DNA of 64,000 nucleotides from Nemertoderma westbladi (GCA_032718475.1 JAUCBJ010007119.1:1-64000); one strand, 5' to 3'. Numbered from the stretch's first letter, positions 10,721 to 22,931 are shown. Notes: generated by a model from the sequence alone, not told the origin. Numbers and translations are program-made.

Positions 10721-11814
10721 TCACTGGAGTGTTCTAAGTAGATTAAAACAAATTTCGACTCAATAGGCCTACCGGTACCGGAGATATGGTCGTCCAAAGT
10801 CTGCTTCCGGTAATTCGAAAATATTTCGAAAACCCTTGATCGAATTTTTTCCTTGAAAATATGTGAATGTACAGTTAGCGGACCCGCATCTAACGATATA
10901 TCACAATCCATATTTCGGATGACAGGTACCGGTGAAATCAGACTTTACCGAAAAAAATTTAAATTTTAGGTACTCATGTCTGACAATCTCGAAAACTATA
11001 ACAGGTATGGAAATACTTTCACTGCAAGAAATGTTCGCCTATCCAATGCGCTTCTAACTCTGTGCTCGGATTTTGCATAGTGTCAAAACCTACAACTTAA
11101 CCCCCCCAGCGGAGGGAACGGAGTGACCGGAGCGCCAGTACTATCTTTCATTATTATATAGTAATAAGGGTGGAGGGTGGGGTAGGTGGTGAATACTATT
11201 TATAGGGTGGAGGGAGGGTCTAGTATATTACTTTAGGATATTTGATTTCTTTGCAATATAGTTTAGCTGCCTCAGTCTTATTTATAATATGTTATACATT
11301 ATACCAAATTATATCAAGTTTTAACATACTACATTGTCTACCTGTGGGAGAAATATACAATGTAGGGCTCATAATATATTTATAAGTAGATTAAGTATAT
11401 TTACATTGTATAACAGAGTTAATTGATACTATTACGGTATTATACTAAAGACGCCGCTTCGATATATCTGATCAAATGGCAATTTCTGGTAAATTATTTA
11501 TTTCACTATCTTGGGTATATCATTCAATTTCTAAAACTATAATAATAAACATTTACTTCAGTTCTTGTTTACTCACATGGATATATTGATATAAAATACA
11601 TCAGTATAATATCTTATGGGGCCAAACGCAGATTAATCAGAATAATATGTTTAATTATTATTACAATTGGCACATTGAAGTAAGTAGTACATGAGTTTGA
11701 TAAAATAATAATGAATCCGTATCTTATTCTACTTTGTCTATATGATTATGTTATATAATAATGTTACTTTATCACTTTGGTTTAAACCGATCTCATTTAC
11801 TATTACTTACTACT

Positions 11815-11870
11815 TATACTACTACTACTACTGCTACTATTACTACAACTACTACTGACTACTACAGAGT
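11815..11870. repeat. Imperfect (ACT)n microsatellite
   Basis: Runs of ACTACTACT with ACTGCT and ACAACT variants lie near the right end of the insertion. Confidence 0.85.
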
Positions 11871-13269
11871 TATATATTATAAGAGGATGGGGTTCGTGAT
11901 TATTAGTTATTATACAAGTGCCCCTCGGCTATAGAGAGTCCACCCTCGGTTGCTTACTGGGTGTCAGACATGTTTAGCTATAAGGTTGAATGCCTACTGC
12001 TATAGTTACGGTTAAAGCAAGTCTAGTAATTCAGTATGACCGTTGGCCTAGTACCGTTAATTTATTGCAGTATATTAGAATACCGGTATACACTTATAGT
12101 ATATATAAGTATTGTAAACTAGTTTTGTCACAGAGTACCAGTATATAATTTTAGCACAAATATATGTATATATATAATAGGCCTATCGTGAATACCGGTA
12201 TACAGCTTACACTTATAGTATATATAAGTATAATTATGAACTAGAATTAATTACAGAATACCGGTATGATTTCAACCCAAATTTATAGAAATAAATATAA
12301 TAAGCCTATGGTAAATACCGGTATGACAATTATTTTAGAATAATTGAATTTCTGAATATTTTAGGGTTACTTGGTTACTTTAACTTACTTTATTACCGTT
12401 ATTTAAGCAGTAGTCCAACTTATATTGAGACCTAGTTGTTGTATGGCAGGCCTACTATTTATAAATCGTTTGAGTTGATTTATAATATTTATATACCCGT
12501 TTAAAATGGGTTTTTTGTCAATATTTGAAATAAATGTTATTATTTCTGGGGGTCACTACACAGAAGCTGTGCGCTCTCAGTGAAGTGCTATTTATTGGAC
12601 ACTAAAACAGATAATTCTAATTTACCTAAGTTACTTAATACTACAAATTACTTACGATATGGGTGAGATTAAATCTCTAATTAAACACAACAAAAATATT
12701 ACGTACGAATTTTTAGGGTAATTTTACAGGAAGTCTACAATCCAGTCTAACAAAGGGTTAGAATTCTGGTTATTACAACGGACAGGGTACTACGGTATTT
12801 GAAAATAATAAGTAGTAGTAAATATATTGCACTGTCCAGATAAGAAAATACCACCGCCTGACGACCTATAGCAGTATCGCTATAGGTACTACGTTATGTA
12901 TCACGGAGTGTTCCTACCTGGAAGTTAATTACCGCGGACTACCAGATCCAACGTGCCTATTAACCACTTTACAACACAAATATACTGCCTACACACTAAT
13001 TACTTTCGGAAAGCACTGTACACTAAACTCTAAATTAGGTACAAGTACTGGTACAACGAATAATCAGTAGTTAAATATACTTGAACAGTTAAAAGAACCA
13101 CGGCATCTGCTGGAGTGACCAGAGCACAAAGTCACCAGTCTTTTCCTACGCCAAGCAGCCTGTGTAGTACCGGGGTTAATTTAACTATAACGGTATGTGT
13201 AACAAACACAATTACTGTAGGAATAAACTTGGGGACATGAATGTTGCGAATAATCGCATAAACTCTGAA

Positions 13270-13840
13270 TAATAAATATTACGCTACCCGTACAGAATAC
13301 TCAAACAAAATACAAACCAAACGCTGGCCGACTACCACCAAGCCTAAATAAACTACAGTATGTGCAGATTCCGAAACGGTTAGTTAGTATGCGTTCTAAC
13401 ACGGTAGTACGACTTATTCTTTAAGAGGGGATTGACCTTACAGCTATGGCTGCCCCAACTTACTAACTGGCACTTTATCAGACAAACTCTACACACGCAG
13501 CAATCTCTTCAGACCTAATAATAGCTAGACAACAATCCAGCCTACAAAATATCTGAGTAATAACTATTACGGTACCTGAACAGACCACACAAACAAACAC
13601 AGGCCAAAACGCTGGCAGAATACTGTCAAGCCTAAATAAACTACAGTATGTGCAGATTCCAAAATGGTTAGTTAGTATGCGTTCTAACACGGTAGTACGA
13701 CTTATTCTTTAAGAGGGGATTGACCTTACAGCTATGGCTGCCCCAACTTATTAACTGGCACTCTATCGGACAAACTCCACACACGCCGTAATCTCTCCAA
13801 ACCCAACAACAATCCGACAAACAGTTATCTGAACAATCTG
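13270..13840. repeat. ~285-bp direct tandem duplication in the leader
   Basis: The block containing GGTTAGTTAGTATGCGTTCT and the following CGACTTATTCTTTAAGAGG occurs at about 13379-13430 and again at about 13666-13720. Copy 3 carries the equivalent duplication (period 290 bp); copy 2 has a single unit. Confidence 0.85.
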
Positions 13841-14017
13841 AGCAGACTTACACGTCTTCAGCTCAATATTAACTTACTAGGAAATAAAACTGACAGAAAT
13901 AGACCTAAGTAAAATCCCAATAAAAACCAGGCGTCCCTGATTTAATATCGAGACCTACCGGTATACAATAATCAAATCGAATAATACTAATGTACTTATA
14001 CTGGAAGTACCGGTTAT

Positions 14018-14133
14018 GACAGTTGGGCCTACAGACCTACAGAAGTACCGGTTCTGGCAGTTGGACCTACGGACCTACAGCAGTACCGGTTCTGGCAGTT
14101 GGGCCTACTGACCTACAGAAGTACCGGTTCAGG
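14018..14133. repeat. Three 38-bp tandem units near the primer-binding region
   Basis: CAGTTGGGCCTACAGACCTA-type units, each ending in AGTACCGGTTC, start near 14019, 14056 and 14094. Copies 2 and 3 have only one degenerate unit here. Confidence 0.8.
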
Positions 14134-14195
14134 TTTACCGGTCGACCGGTACTTTCTACTTTATTGCTTACTGCAATAAAGTCAATAACTGTTAT

Positions 14196-15374
14196 TGTAC
14201 GCGCTTTTGAAGACCTTTAGCAGTTTAACCTGCCAAAATTTATATGTCTTTTGGTTTATAAATAGACTTTAGAAGTTGACAAATATTTAATACCAATAAA
14301 CACAACATTAGCAGAAGCCAGCCTAGTGCGCGTCCATTCACCCGCTGGATATACCCGGGAGACTGGATTCTGAGGGCTTAGATTATTATTGCAGTGTAAG
14401 CTTACTGTATTATTCGATTGATCGTTAATAAATAATTTCTGACTAATATTATTCACTTTCGGGAAATATTAACAGTTCCTTTAGGACATGGCGCTCTATC
14501 TAGGTAAACAGAGATATGACTTATACTAATCACAACGGCAAGTCGGTAAGGCTTATGATTCATGTATGAGGCGCATTCTTTAGGAAATGCTTAGTTATCA
14601 GTCACAATCAGGCACACTACCGGTAACACACAATACTGCTCACTAATTTGCCGACCGTCAATGAATTTTATCATATATAAAGCGAACAGCAACGGACTCA
14701 TGTAGTGCTTATCAAATAGCATTAAATTCACTACAAACCACAACAATATAAGTCGCAATCGCTATATATAACCCGTCTCTCTAACCTGTAGTCTATCAAG
14801 AAAATTGGGAAATTTGGGTTCTTTATGGATGTTCTCCAAATAATATTCAACCAACTGATACAAAATATGACAACAGTAAATAGCAGTATAATAATGTATG
14901 TTGAACCGATAATGTAAGACTGAAGTGAGATAAGATAACAGTTATACGCTCTATAATTTAAGCCTACTAATGTTTCTTCTAAAGTATGAAAACGAGTTGA
15001 CTCTAGAGCCGGTGTTCCTGGCCTAGATAGAAACAACACAACAGTATCACGAAAAACAGTAAGACTGAACACTCCTAGTATGATCTGCCAAAATATCTCC
15101 ACATCGACAGAAAAAATCGCTCTGATTGGCTGTTAAGCTAAACAAAGAACCATGTGTCCAATGGCCGTTTCCATGTCAGCAACCAGCTGTTAGATGTCGT
15201 AATCTGAATCATCAAGGCTAAGCTGTGCAAGGGTATTTGGTGCATTGCGGGTTTTTTGCCTTACCATGTCCGCCAAAGCACGTATATAGAAGAATGACTT
15301 TCATGTCCGTTAAAACACCTATAACGGTACCTTGCGGGCGAGGGGGACTGAGTATATCCGCAAAAGCTTTTACA
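14196..15374 (-). repeat. 5' LTR of copy 1 (~1179 bp)
   Basis: On the minus strand it starts TGTAAAAGCTTTTGCGG and ends GCGCGTACA. It aligns throughout with the four LTRs of copies 2 and 3 but with many substitutions. In sense orientation a GGACATgaaAg-type repeated motif and a CCAATCAGAG box lie in the first third, candidate promoter elements. The following ATAAC-A-GTTAT sequence matches the other copies. Confidence 0.75.
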
Positions 15375-16309
15375 ACTTGAGTTTGAGAAAAGATATGAGA
15401 AAATTGCTTGCAGATTAGAAATCTCCATTAAATTCGGTACATGATAGGATAAAAACGTTTTTTGTCAATTTCCAAAATAAAGGATTTTTCCCTGTTAATT
15501 TTAATTTTAATATAGATAATCCTAAGGAACCTTACAGGTTAAATATAGATTACCGAGAAAAAAAACTACAGAAATACACAACAATACAGTGATTAACAAA
15601 CAATAATATGCACATTGAAACCGGTTTAAAAAAAGTATATTTGTTGGGCATATAAAATACTTCATTGTGTCGTATCGTGTCAGTAATGAATTCCAATTGC
15701 CGACACACTGTCTATAATCTCTAATCTATCATCCAAAACTGTAAAACTCATCCCGAATATCCACATGAGCTGTAGTAGGTTAAATGACACTTAATTCTTG
15801 CGTGGCAGGTCTTGTGGTGTGGTGACATAATATATCCTGCATCTATGTAAACCAGGTATAGTATTACTGGCTGTATTGTTACTTCCACTTTTGTAAAATG
15901 TCACCTCGGTCACGCCTATCTGTATTCAAGTAATGGTCGCTTGTAGTCTACTTGTATAAGACGAGGAATTAATATTAAGGACCAACATATTGTTCTATAG
16001 ATGCACCCTCGTACTTTTGTCCATATAATGTGGAAGTTCCAACATCTAATACCTCATTAGCCTTCTTGGTAGCTGCTGCACAACGATATTATGATGGATT
16101 TTATGAGGCGTGCATATTGTGCGTGCACCCCAACATCATTTTCGAGGGTGAGACTCTGTTGTGTATTGGCAGAAATTGTAAACTGAAAGTCTTTGTTATG
16201 TTTACCAAAGTGCAAAATGTGACATTAAGAATAATGAAACAGCATCCTGCCAGTCTAGACTCCATTTAGGGAGATTGTTAATGTCGGTTTGAAATTTATT
16301 TCTGTCATT
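15375..16309. other. Intergenic, no supported gene
   Basis: AT-rich sequence with only short, unconserved open frames (the longest, 16030-16269, resembles nothing I know). Confidence 0.5.
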
Positions 16310-17220
16310 TTTTTTTTCAATTCAATTCAATGTTTATTTTACCCTTCAAATAATAATTCAAAATAACAACAATAACTCAGTATAAAATAGAAATTAACAT
16401 GAGTATATACTATATATGGTAAGTTCTATATAAATGGGTACTGGAGAAAAACCAAATAGCAGGGCTAGTAAACGGCTGCTCACCAGGAGGATGGGATTAT
16501 ATAAAATGTAAATATATGTAACATTTGATAGAATGGATGTAGTAAGTAGTGGTTTGAAGTAATATTATACTGTAGGGTGTAGCAGATGCAGAATAGAGAG
16601 GTGAAGAAGAAGATGGCATATAGACAGATAGATAATGTAGGTAAGGTAGAGTAGAAAGTAGATAGAAGAGAGAATAGGAAGGGTAGGGACTATGTATTAG
16701 GTGTGCTAATTTAGCGATAGATTTATGGTAATTAGTCGGGGCAGACTGCGATTTTTTAACATTTTTTGTTTATACTGTAGGTCTATATATATAATTGTAT
16801 TTAGTAATACATAAATTTAATTTAATTTGGCGAATGACAACGAGTTATTTTAATAGATGGAGATTTAAACAGCCCCGGGTAATATTCATTTAACCTCAAA
16901 GAGAGGAAAACGTGGTCCCGCGCCCGGGTAATGTTCGTGTACCCTCAAAAACTGTCGCAATCGTTCGCAATACCACTCAGTTTAGTGTCGTCCGCAAACT
17001 TAAATGAAGTATCCGCAATATTATCAAAAGCACTATCGATGTCATTGATATAAATATATATTAAAAAGAAGAGGCCTCAGAACCCTTGTGGAACACCGGA
17101 AAGAACTGGTGCCCCATTCCAGAAAGCACCTTTTAGTAAACCACACACTAAAGTCTGCCAGATAACCACTATCGGCTGGAGCTTAATTTGAGTAGGTTGT
17201 ACACGTTCTGGAACACAGTA
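16310..17220 (-). pseudogene. Non-LTR retrotransposon relic (RT fragment and A-tail)
   Basis: Minus-strand translation of about 17115-16930 gives degenerate RT motifs in the right order: VLSGVPQG, then FFLIYIYINDIDSAFDN, then FKFADDTKLSG with the catalytic ADD. This is the pattern of non-LTR RTs of the Jockey/CR1/L2 type. At 16308-16345 the minus strand ends in TTGAATTGAATTGAAAAAAA, a simple A-rich 3' tail. Stops and frameshifts make it a dead copy. Confidence 0.75.
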
Positions 17221-17969
17221 CCCTTTTGGTTTATGATCATTTGGTTATTTGCGTCAATTTTTTTTCCAGGAGGGTGAAAATTGCATTTGATTGCATTAAG
17301 AGCCCCTCCCCCGAATCTATGACAACAGCATATACAATCTATACCCAAATCTTAATGTATAATGAATTTGAAATAAATGACTATAACTTAGAATGATGCT
17401 GCTTTATCTCTCGTCGGTTTTTAGTTTCAGTATATTCAATTGACTCGCTTTGCTCATTAGTGTAAATAATCGCACTCAGGAGGCTAAAATCGCTATACAC
17501 AATATAATAAACAGGTAGTAATTTATAGGAACATTATAGTTTCACTACTATACTACTATACTAGGTCATTATTACTCCAGTCATATAGATAATAATCAGT
17601 AATTTAGAACTCTAAACTGTCTTTCATGCAAACAAAATTCTAACTAAAGACGGGTGAATGACCATGATCATGGAAATAATTTTAAATATAATTCTATATC
17701 AACTATTTGGGGAGGCTTCCAAGTTAAACCCGAAAACAATTATTTCGTTCCATACATTATATAACGTTGTATGCTCTTCCTCTCATCACACTAATTTATT
17801 ATAAATGAAATATCTCTGATGCCTGTAACATTTCACAACCAAATGTTTCTGTACGCCATTTCATACGCCCGCCCAAACAGCCGCAAACGCATAGCCAACA
17901 AATTTAACAAAAGGTTACATACATGTTGGGTTCATGCGAGTGAAAATTGATCGTTTAATATAAACTAAA
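17221..17969. other. Intergenic, no supported gene
   Basis: AT-rich sequence. Nothing recognisable apart from short low-complexity runs. Confidence 0.5.
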
Positions 17970-18385
17970 TTAAAAGTCCGGCTTCCCTCCACTTCCTTGC
18001 CCAATGGAATTGTTGTTGTTATAATCTAATGGGGTGGCTTTCTCTCGGTCGAGCGAACTCGGACAGTAGAAATGAGATCCTTCCAGACTCTCCATAGTTG
18101 TCGCAATTTCGTTTCTCCTAAGTTCAGTATCCCTTTCAAGTTGATCTATATATGTTATGGCAGGTCGTCCACGACTACGATTTCCATGAGTTGGTTGCCA
18201 GAGAAGTAGATCTGGTATGACCTCGTCTTTACTTCGCAGCAGTGCCCACTGAATCTTAATCTGCGTTCACGGAGGGTGGTTGATACAGGTGGTATTGTAC
18301 CATAAAGCTCGGCGTTTGTCATGTGTTGTCTCCAGCTGATGTTTAGGGCTGCCCTTAGTAACTTGTGTAGCAATTCGTTGTTCAA
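17970..18385 (-). pseudogene. LINE 3' end relic (C-terminus of RT protein)
   Basis: On the minus strand the frame NISWRQHMTNAELYGTIPPV, RERRLRFSGHC is followed, after a one-base frameshift near 18225, by LLLWQPTHGNRSRGRP, ITYIDQLERDT and a terminal CAACAACAAC-type stretch. This is the conserved tail of a common invertebrate non-LTR element. The same kind of tail is seen at the right edge of the window. Confidence 0.8.
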
Positions 18386-18510
18386 GATACTTTCACAGAA
18401 GAAGCAATATTTGAAAATTCGTATTTACAAATACATGTCATGTCAGATCAATCGCCTTGTTTCAATAGTACAATCATTTATTTATACTATAAACTATTAT
18501 TTCCACAAGG

Positions 18511-18674
18511 AATAATATAATATTAGAGCAAATTGGAAAAATTCCATTTATAATTAATAATAATATTCGTATTAATATATTCGTAATTCGTAATATAAAT
18601 AATATTCGATTAAATCGAAACGTACTAATCTTATTATAAATGATTTATTTCCAATTTGCGCTAATATTATTATA
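18511..18674. repeat. Short inverted-repeat unit (candidate miniature element)
   Basis: AATAATATAATATTAGAGCA plus AATTGGAAA at the left is the near reverse complement of TTTCCAATTTGCGCTAATAT plus TATTAT at the right, arms of about 26 bp around an AT-rich core. No target duplication is clear, and the AT richness lowers certainty. Confidence 0.45.
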
Positions 18675-18867
18675 CTTTATATAAAAATAATATCTTATAG
18701 TATAAATGTATAGATAAGTAATACTCCCCCCGTGTGCACGATATATGTTATGTTTCAGTCTAATTACGTCATCAGATTATACTATCATTGAATATATATT
18801 TGGCTTGAGATTTGAGAAATTAGCGCTTAAATTAATAATTTAGACACAATACTCTAGACTTTGAGTT

Positions 18868-20047
18868 TCAATGGTGCAGTCCATTAAAGTTAAGACCGGG
18901 GTTAGATAAACAACTCCCTAAATTCGGACTGGTCATATCCATGCTTCCGAAATGCTGATTGGTCAGATCGCTGCCCCCTATATGCTGATTGGTCAAATCG
19001 CTGCTCCTTAAATATATTCCTGGAGGAGGGAAGGGGGGAGGTAGGGGCGGAAATCCGCTGGAGCGGTCCAATAAGCCGGGCCATGGACCACCCCTCTCGA
19101 GCCACGTACCACCCCTCTCGGGCCACGTACCACCCCTCTCGGGCCACGTACCACCCCTCTCGGGCCACGTACCACCCCTCTCGGGCCACGTTCCACCCCT
19201 CTCGGGCCACGGACCACCCCTCTCGGGCCACGGACCACCCCTCTCGGGCCACAGTCTACCTGTCGGAATAGTGCAGCTGAGTTGGAAGACCAAGCGATGC
19301 AGTTCCGTGACTGTCCGGTTGAGGGCCACGATATAGTTCTTGGCAACGGCTAGCGTTCCAATCTTACTTAGCTTACGGACCGCGGGATTGTTTGCGTACG
19401 GCATCACGTCACGCAATCCGTCCAACGCAGCGTTCAGACCATGCATTCGTTTCCCTGTAAAAGTGTGTTAATAGGTAATATTAGCTTGTAGACTAACCAA
19501 AGGTTCATACTGTACAATAAACTATTATTATTATTTTTATTAATGTAGGTATACCAGTTATCAATTAATGGTATAGTGCCATTAATTGTTCAAAAGTATG
19601 ATCTAATAATTTCGTTGGCATGTTGCCATGATAAATCCATTGACTGGGAAATTCATTTATCTTATCTTAAAATGCATCCCACCAAGGTAATTTATTTTGT
19701 AGAAGTTTTTTAATTATACCTTAAAAATTAATAACAATTAATTGGTAACAATTAAGAGTAGACATCCACTTACGTTCACGACTATTGATTTTAAGGCGAT
19801 GTTCTAGAGATATCCTCGCGGTTTTCCGTTGTAGACTACTGGCTGTTGACTGACTCAAAGATTGTCTGTTTCCTGGGTCCATTGGAGTCCTTAGACTAAG
19901 ATATGCTTTTGTTTCTGAATTCTCCATTGCGGACACTGCAAATAACTGTGACTGTGTTATTGTTGTAATTTCTCCAGTGGAACTTGGTGAACAACTTGAT
20001 GATCTAGAAAACCCCTGTTCTGCCATTGATGACTTATGGACTTCCAT
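18868..20047 (-). CDS. Olig-like bHLH transcription factor, two exons
   Basis: Exon 1 is 20047-19774 and exon 2 is 19454-18868; the 319-bp intron has a GTAAGT donor and a TTTTACAG acceptor in phase 1, and joining gives 286 residues. The intron falls inside the basic region, and the joined frame restores a bHLH domain: [42 protein letters not shown]. This matches the Olig/Bhlhe22 class, and SRERKRMH with DGLR-VMPYA favours Olig. Such proteins bind E-boxes in the nucleus and specify neural or other cell fates. After the domain the protein has eight heptapeptide repeats (W-P-E-R-G-G-P/T), a Pro-rich patch ([10 protein letters not shown]), three S/M-D-L/M-T-N/S repeats and a short C-terminus. The start is the first Met of the open frame; a second Met follows at residue 8. 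It is the only likely host gene in the window. Confidence 0.85.
19083..19256. repeat. 21-bp coding minisatellite, 8 units, in the Olig-like gene
   Basis: Units of the type CACGTACCACCCCTCTCGGG repeat with an exact 21-bp period on the plus strand. On the coding (minus) strand each unit encodes W-P-E-R-G-G followed by P or T; one unit has L for P. The period is a multiple of three, so copy-number change keeps the frame. Several other frames are also open here, but these are artefacts of the repeat. Confidence 0.95.
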
Positions 20048-22075
20048 ACTTTTTAGTTAATGTTCTAAACAGCGCTCGATTAAAAAAATTTGTAAATGTT
20101 ATATTAACTGATCTGAAGTCAGCTTTCTCCATGTTCATCGCTAATATAAAACCTGAGTAAATGTGTTACTCGGGTTAGAGTTCTGATTGGACGAGCACAA
20201 AACGGAATGCCCCTCTGCATTCAACTTCGTTAGGAGTTAGGCAGGATCTGCCCAATAAGCCCTCGGCATGGTCTTAGCGATAGTGCAAACGTTTATTTTA
20301 ACGTAAGGTAAGTTACACTGATAACTCAAAGAGTGAAACATAATGATTTAGAGAAATTAACACAATTACATACAATGTCCATCACAATGTCACTAAATAA
20401 ATGGTAGTAAAATTATTTAAACTTAAACTTGTTTACACGGACTATGGTGCCGGATGGTGGACCATCTGTTAGCAGTTTAGTTTGTTTTGTTAGAATTGTA
20501 ATATAATTCCTCCTGAAAACCTGTTAACATATTGACATTCACCGGCTTGTTTGAGCTGCTTAAACTGTTGTTGGGTTTCCTCCACTAACCACAAAATGGC
20601 TCAAAATCCGACGACTGAAGCTTTTGTCCTTAATGTATCAGCAATAATGTTAGCCTTTGTTTTACTGCCATGCCTGAAATCTTCGGCCGAATTTTATAAA
20701 AATTTGTATGAGGAAGGGGAATGTATCTTCACTGCACTATTTGGGGGTTGAAAAATTCCAAAACACCACACTCCCATATATCGAAAATCCCAGTAACATC
20801 CACCCCCAAACAGTTGAAATAGCTTTGATATGCAATAATATCATAACAGAACACAAGCTAAGAAACACCAAGCATTTCGTAGCTTTTATTTTATCTTATT
20901 TAAATTTGATCATAAAATGCTTTTTAACACTAACAATATTTATTCGGCAAAAATAATGTTGTTAGTTCGTCTTTAATCATTGCCTTTTCACAATAATCAG
21001 TAACAACCAACATAGTTGTACTCAGTGTATTCTTCCAATTTAAAATAAACAGTAAGTGTAATACCATTTCCTCCCAAGATCCCATTCTTTCATAAAGTAA
21101 ATGCATCCACCAATATGGCAAGTGGGTTTGTTATGAATAGAGCCGCCTGTTACTGTGATTGCATTAAGTAAATATTTGCCCCGTACCAACTACCGAGCTA
21201 ATGGCTCACCACCTGCTAAAAAACCGACCCATTTGAAAGAGAATAGGGGTTGGGACCATTATAAGATTGAACTGTCATGAGTGTGAGTCTCCCGGGATTG
21301 TTGGCCATAGAGGTAGTTTTGACGACTAAATCAGTGTTAAACATTTCTTTCTTTTCGTCTGTTCTTCCTTGTTCCTTCCGAGAGGAACGTTTTTGGAATG
21401 TTATCCATTTATTTTCATTTATTCAACATTTATTCATATATTTTTTTTACACCCTATAATAATAATATCAGCTGCCGGACTATATCATGTTCGGCCGCAG
21501 CCCCTCCTTAACATGTGGGGCACCGTGTGAATTGTGGGTCTCCCTAAAACCCGGTCCGGTACCGGTACCTACTGTAATAAATGTGTCAATAGCTATAAAC
21601 TAACACGTTCGTGGGGCCATCGCGCAGGACGAGGTTCAGTTATTAGATACAGATTAAAATTGGGCAATTTTATCCCAAAATCGGTACTTAAGAAATTGAA
21701 ATAAATAAATAAGAAATTTAACCAAACCGCCTATAAGAATAAATCAAAGAAGAAAGGAAAGTTCCCCTTACCTTATATTGTATTGATACTGAAATATTAA
21801 TTTATCATGTTAATGCCTCAACGTAATCATTTAGCTAATATCTAAAGAATCACCATTAAATTCAGCTGTGACGGAATCCACTGGAGTTGACAGTGGTGGA
21901 TTCCGACCGGTGTATGGACTGTACGCGTCGTCGCGTCCGTGGGCTGCTGGGCTGACACTGGATATATTAGGCCGAAGGCCGTTGAAAATGACAGAGTTAA
22001 ATTGTCAGTATTAATAATCACAGTAATTGATAATAGCACAGTCTGAATATAATAGCATGCAATACAACGGTCAGT
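20048..22075. other. Intergenic, upstream of the Olig-like gene
   Basis: No supported gene. A CCAAT-type box (minus strand, near 20190) upstream of the ATG could be promoter sequence. The stretch 21604-21700 (starting ACACGTTCGTGGGGCC) is repeated at 23695-23795 and belongs to a dispersed repeat. Confidence 0.5.
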
Positions 22076-22089
22076 AACGACGACGGTCA

Positions 22090-22370
22090 TTGCTTTGCAG
22101 GACATTGCTTTCGCCGTGAGGACCAGCCAGTGCATAATCTTGTACTTTGGCAGCCTCATGGAGTGAATAAGCATGGTGGACAGCCCATGACTTTCTTGAG
22201 ACGTATCTTAAAGGACACTGGCCTTAAAGATGCGGATGATCTAGCAAATGTCATGGGTGATAGGGAGTTGTGGCGGTGCAATTTTGTTGACAAGCCGGCA
22301 CAGCATTCTTAAAAATGCAGCTGCAATGCAGCATGCCGATCCTAGTAGTAGTAGTAGTAGTAGTAGTAGT
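22090..22370 (+). mobile_element. 5'-truncated LINE insertion (plus strand)
   Basis: It is flanked by the 14-bp direct repeat AACGACGACGGTCA at 22076-22089 and 22371-22384. It encodes only the protein's C-terminus (GHCFRREDQPV, LWQPHGVNKHGGQP, DTGLKDADDLANVMGDRELW) and ends in a (TAG)n tail. Target-primed insertion with strong 5' truncation explains the structure. Confidence 0.88.
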
Positions 22371-22713
22371 AACGACGACGGTCAAAACTATTCCGGTCTC
22401 ACAACTGTAAGGAAATCAACTAAACTAATAATCAGTAATCATAACGGTTATATCATTGACACATATTACATTAGCCCTACACTACTGGACGGCCAATAGA
22501 TGCGCTCTTGTCCTCTCCAATGTACGTTCCCGCCGACTATTGGCTTAACCTGATTAATTCTCACCTCGCCATTCCCTGTTGGCGTTATCCCTTGGTGCTA
22601 GCCTTACTAGCTTGTTTGTCCCTCTGAGGTGGTTTGACCTCTCACCTCTCTCTGTGGCTTATGGCGTGTGTCGCCCCAGTTTGTTATGAGGTGAGATTAT
22701 TATTGGTAATCTC

Positions 22714-22931
22714 TACTGCTACTACTACTAGGATCGGCATGCTGCATTGCAGCTGCATTTTTAAGAATGCTGTGCCGGCTTGTCAACAAAATCGCACCGC
22801 CACAACTCCCTATCACCCATGACATTTGCTAGATCATCCGCATCTTTAAGGCCAGTGTCCTTTAAGATGCGTCTCAAGAAAGTCATGGGCTGTCCACCAT
22901 GCTTATTCACTCCATGAGGCTGCCAAAGTAC
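22714..22931 (-). mobile_element. 5'-truncated LINE insertion (minus strand), same family
   Basis: It is flanked by the 12-bp direct repeat ATTGGTAATCTC at 22702-22713 and 22932-22943. It is nearly identical to 22090-22370 but in the opposite direction, with a (TAG)n-type tail on its own 3' end. The pair forms a ~200-bp inverted repeat by two independent insertions. Confidence 0.88.

Larger units (their letters stand above)
9156..11960. mobile_element. Unclassified 2.8 kb insertion at the gag start of copy 1
   Basis: In copies 2 and 3 the sequence CTGACAGGTTTTGCT runs within a few bases into GTGTCAGACATGT, which holds the gag ATG. In copy 1 these two pieces lie 2.8 kb apart. The insert has a C homopolymer (9309-9324), about 1.1 kb of ~465-bp tandem repeats, a GC-rich patch near 11100-11150, AT-rich sequence, and an ACT-type microsatellite near its right end. 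I see no transposase or RT, no clear inverted ends, and only a weak candidate target duplication (TTGCT). Confidence 0.65.
11971..14195 (-). other. 5' leader of copy 1 between LTR and gag ATG
   Basis: Homologous to 39469-41383 and 54360-56557. No coding frame is conserved among the copies. Near gag it has repeated palindromic ACCGGTAT motifs (12080-12330). It also contains a ~285-bp duplication (13270-13840) and three 38-bp units next to the LTR. Its length and conservation suggest an RNA-level role such as packaging, dimerisation or splicing; that is inference. Confidence 0.7.
1..15374 (-). mobile_element. Copy 1 of the giant BEL/Pao retrotransposon family (truncated by window edge)
   Basis: Read on the minus strand it has a 5' LTR (14196-15374), a long leader, gag, zinc knuckles plus protease, and then RT and RNase H up to base 1, where the window ends. 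Order and sequence match copies 2 and 3. The copy is broken by two large insertions (9156-11960 and 1761-5086) and by small frameshifts. Its LTR and leader differ visibly more from the other two copies than those differ from each other, so it is an older or divergent member. Its 3' LTR and target duplication lie outside the window and cannot be checked. Confidence 0.85.

Noticed and set aside
14731-15102. 123-codon minus-strand frame with hydrophobic stretches in the copy 1 LTR
   Set aside because: The other four LTRs do not keep it open at full length; it is chance.
16030-16269. 79-codon plus-strand frame as a small gene
   Set aside because: No domain, no repeat elsewhere in the window and no splice or promoter context; left as intergenic.
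18902-19346. Alternative long frames over the Olig minisatellite on both strands
   Set aside because: A 21-bp repeat without stops keeps most frames open. Only the frame joined to the bHLH domain has independent support.
22325-22370. CRISPR-like or satellite array
   Set aside because: It is a (TAG)n tail of a LINE insertion, proven by the flanking target duplication.
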